Shown here piece after piece: positions 31,572-33,767 of a stretch of 33,767 bases of DNA. Under the pieces are notes generated by a model. It did no database searches. It was not told where the DNA came from and saw only the letters and a list, made by a program, of their open reading frames with translations. Numbering within the stretch: position 1 is the first letter of the stretch; each line of letters begins with the position of its first letter. Both the position numbers and the translations under genes were made by a program. This DNA is from Heterostelium multicystogenum (lineage: Eukaryota > Evosea > Eumycetozoa > Acytosteliales > Acytosteliaceae). The DNA is taken from positions 1 through 33,767 of the forward strand of contig RCNN01000373.1 in NCBI GenBank assembly GCA_003667245.1. The letters are read 5' to 3'.

Positions 31572-32340
31572 TCACACACTGTTTTGTTGATCACCAGATC
31601 AATCTTGTATTATATCTTATTATTTTTAGATCAACAAGCACTTCACCCCACATTCCAAGTTCACTTGTGTTGCAAATTTATTTCATTTTTAGAGACTCAT
31701 AGTTTTGTTAGTCAAAGTGGCTGTGTAATTCTCATCACGGACAAGATATGTGAATATAGATTGGATATTATGAATTCAAGTTTGGAGTATCACCAAGACA
31801 AAGCTACTCTTCGGAGATAATGAAGCTTGCACTACTTCTAAGAGTATAAATATATTGCCATAATAGACATGATAATATTGTTCTTGTACAAGAGTAACTA
31901 TGGCAGAATCTTCTCCTATTCTACAGAAGATGGGATCTTGACCAACATCATCTTTCAACGATCTTCAAACACTTTGCAACAGCTCCACCAATACACACAA
32001 CTCCAGATCCGAGAATTCTAATCTATCTTGTCAGCTAGATGAATATAGTTAAGAAATGGTACATCCGGTATTTGCGAAGGTAACTATTATATAAACTTAA
32101 GCAATTTTCAATGATGATACTAATTTTTCTATTTTTTAAATCAGTTTTAACATTGAATATCGATGGTATTGTGTAAGACGAAATAGAGTCGAGCGGTGTA
32201 ATCTTAAACAGCTTTCGATCATCTCGGTGCATACAAGCATCATCCACAGCGCCAGAATTGACATCGATAATATAGTTTATGCAACAATCGCTTTACATTC
32301 GTTGGGTAATGTTCCAATATAGCAATGGCAAATTCTTTCA
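31572..32340 (+). pseudogene. Decayed coding fragments, plus strand
   Basis: Two stretches read like protein. About 31630-31820 gives QALHPTFQVHLCCKFISFLE then SQSGCVILITDKICEYRLDI and ends in TAA. About 31860-32034 gives NIVLVQE, a TAA, then LWQNLLLFYRRWDLDQHHLS and TIFKHFATAPPIHTTPDPRI in the same frame. They are probably remnants of the gene family whose core lies downstream, but no domain can be named. 32040-32340 has no convincing frame. Confidence 0.3.
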
Positions 32341-32359
32341 AACAGTGACAATACAACAA

Positions 32360-33767
32360 AACGACCAAGAAGTTTACAACTCTTCGTCAAGTTGATCGAG
32401 GACCTGGTCAATTTCATTAGGTATGTTAGCACTAGCATCACGGGAGTTTCATTGTACCTTACTAACTATATATATTACAGGTCTAAGCTCAGGTTATATG
32501 AAGATTTGGAGAGAAAAACAATTCATCGATGTGTGCTTCTGTCATTTGTTTTTCAGGCGCGTAAAATATTTGTGCTTGTTGTTAGATCTTTTGTTTAATT
32601 CACTTGTGCCAACTATCTCTATCGAAAGCATGTTGTCTAAACTCCTGTCTCTCACAAGCTCTGTAGCAGTATGCTCCAATTGCATCAAACATACAGCAGT
32701 TCCCTTTCTTTGGTCCAACTAATCTCATGTTTGTTTCTACAGTGCGCCATCTGACAAGAGCAGTAGGTATATTCTGATAGATGCATGTTGTCTCACAACT
32801 GACATTCAATTCGCAACCTCAGTTCATGGCAACTTCAAGAGTGTATTCCACATGGCCGGCTCGTTCTTCATTGACAACAGCAACTACATCATAGATATTG
32901 AGTCACTGAAGAGAGAGAGGATCCAGATCGAGGTTTTACCCAACAACTATTTGGAGGCTTAGACTGTTTTAAAGAGAGCGGTCTACAACTCTGGTCACGT
33001 TCACATCGACGAATATGATGTCAGTCTCAACAATTCAATTCGTGTCAAGCAATCTCTGGCCACATCCCTCTCTACTCAACAATTCCACAATGACGCAGAT
33101 CGAGAGCTGCTTCAAAGAGTTCTTCAGTCGACTCAAGTCAGCATGCGACAAGACCAACACTATTGCATTCATGAGTGGTTTCACACTTCTTGCAATGTCC
33201 GAGTTCCCATCTGAATTCAACATCACAACTGACTTGACTCTTGAGCCAAAGTACTCTTCGATCTATGGCTTCACAAACACTCATGTCAGGGATAGACTGG
33301 ATCTCATCGTTCCACCACCATAAAGTCATCTATTCTCGATCACTTGAGAAGTGAAAACAAAGGATATAGGTTCAGCAAGGATAAAACCTGATGCTCTCTA
33401 CAACGCAGCAAAGGTACTCTTTTCGACGACTTCAGCTGTACAGTTCAAGAGCTGAGGAGTGAGGTTATTGATGTTATTCATCAAATCTACTCCTGATTAA
33501 CACCTTCTTAGGACCCATTGGACTTCTCCAGAAGATATCAGATCCCAACACTCTACTAGCTCAATTGACACTCAACTTGGTCACCAAACAACATCTTGGT
33601 CGCTATGCCACTCATCTCGAACAATATCAAATGCGATAGAAGACAATCAAGTCCCAGTACAAAAACCATGTTGAACAGTCGGTAGATAATATGATGAAAA
33701 TCCAACAAATGCAGATTCAACAATAGAGTCAAGATCGCAAACTTTTTAGTCTCTCATGTACTACACC
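32360..33767 (+). pseudogene. Broken AAA-ATPase-like (PF09820/DUF1703-type) gene, runs off window
   Basis: A spliced gene remnant with one convincing intron (32421-32480, GTATGT, branch-like TACTAAC, TTACAG) and a second acceptor at 32742. The core is recognisable as the predicted AAA-ATPase-like domain often coupled to a PD-(D/E)XK nuclease: VYNSGHVHIDEYDVSLNNSI (Walker B-like hhhDEYD), then in another frame FFSRLKSACDKTNTIAFMSG, FTLLAMSEFPSEFNITTDLT and LEPKYSSIYGFTNTHVRD, then ENKGYRFSKDK and ALYNAAKVL in further frames. A Gln/Met-rich helical tail (EQSVDNMMKIQQMQIQQ) reaches the edge. In-frame stops are TAG at 32959-32961 and two TAGs near 33648 and 33729, with at least three frame shifts. 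Such genes form large families in dictyostelids, so this is a dead copy. Confidence 0.65.

Noticed and set aside
32600..32809. Minus-strand ORF with KKGNCCMFDAIGAYC, resembling an OTU protease DGNC motif
   Set aside because: One short motif only, antisense to a spliced pseudogene exon; no His-containing second half was found.
27435..33731. Genetic code change with UAG read as glutamine
   Set aside because: The conserved genes here (Lon, PA28, amylase, uL14, Tweety-like) contain many Gln codons and never TAG, and the TAG-bearing frames at 32-33 kb also have frame shifts. Pseudogene decay or splice acceptors explain them more simply.
1..33767. tRNA genes, CRISPR arrays, rRNA
   Set aside because: I looked for GGTTCGAAT-type B boxes, regularly spaced repeats and rRNA core sequences and found none.

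Overview
The window is nuclear DNA of a social amoeba (Dictyostelia), or a close amoebozoan relative. The evidence is very AT-rich intergenic DNA, densely packed genes, introns of about 35-110 nt with GTAAGT/GTATGT donors and TAG/AAG acceptors, TAA as the stop of essentially every intact gene, and Ser/Asn/Gln-rich runs. Codon use is less extreme than in D. discoideum, so I do not name a species.

Layout. 1-5.2 kb is gene-poor: AT-rich DNA, a possible 69-residue CxxC protein (2486-2694, -), an uncharacterised gene ending in a Ser-Glu microsatellite (3619-4064, +), and a decayed ABCC transporter fragment (about 4290-4945, -). 5.2-16.4 kb is a housekeeping block: mitochondrial ribosomal protein L46 (-), a Tweety-family membrane protein (+), ribosomal protein uL14/L23 (+), a Pro-rich EF-hand protein (+), a 54-codon ORF (-), a secreted GH13 alpha-amylase (+), the N-acetyltransferase Naa50 (+) and a YeeE/YedE-type sulfur transporter (+). 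After 1.8 kb of AT-rich DNA comes a large type I surface protein with SprB-like repeats (+), then TMEM115 (-) and an intact 968-aa mitochondrial-type Lon protease (-). Lon is divergent from a PA28/REG proteasome activator (+), with only 119 bp between them. 27.3-29.1 kb holds small uncharacterised genes and a frame interrupted only by TAG. 29.5-30.8 kb is a tail-anchored protein built from tandemly duplicated exons. 30.9-31.5 kb is a chain of about a dozen strong hairpins. 32.3 kb to the right edge is a broken gene with an AAA-ATPase-like (PF09820-type) core.

Functional picture. The intact genes do not form one pathway; they are mostly housekeeping (mitochondrial and cytosolic translation, protein N-acetylation, proteolysis, secretory membrane) plus secreted or surface functions. 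Two themes stand out. Two proteolysis genes (Lon, PA28) share a short bidirectional promoter. Splicing involves very short introns, several a multiple of three and carrying in-frame stops. Several conserved genes (MRPL46, Naa50, YeeE, TMEM115, the surface protein) contain one-base frame breaks, often at A/T runs, while Lon, PA28, amylase, Tweety and EF-hand are clean. I read this mainly as regional sequence error, but it needs checking.

All identifications come from reading translations and recognising motifs; no database search was run.
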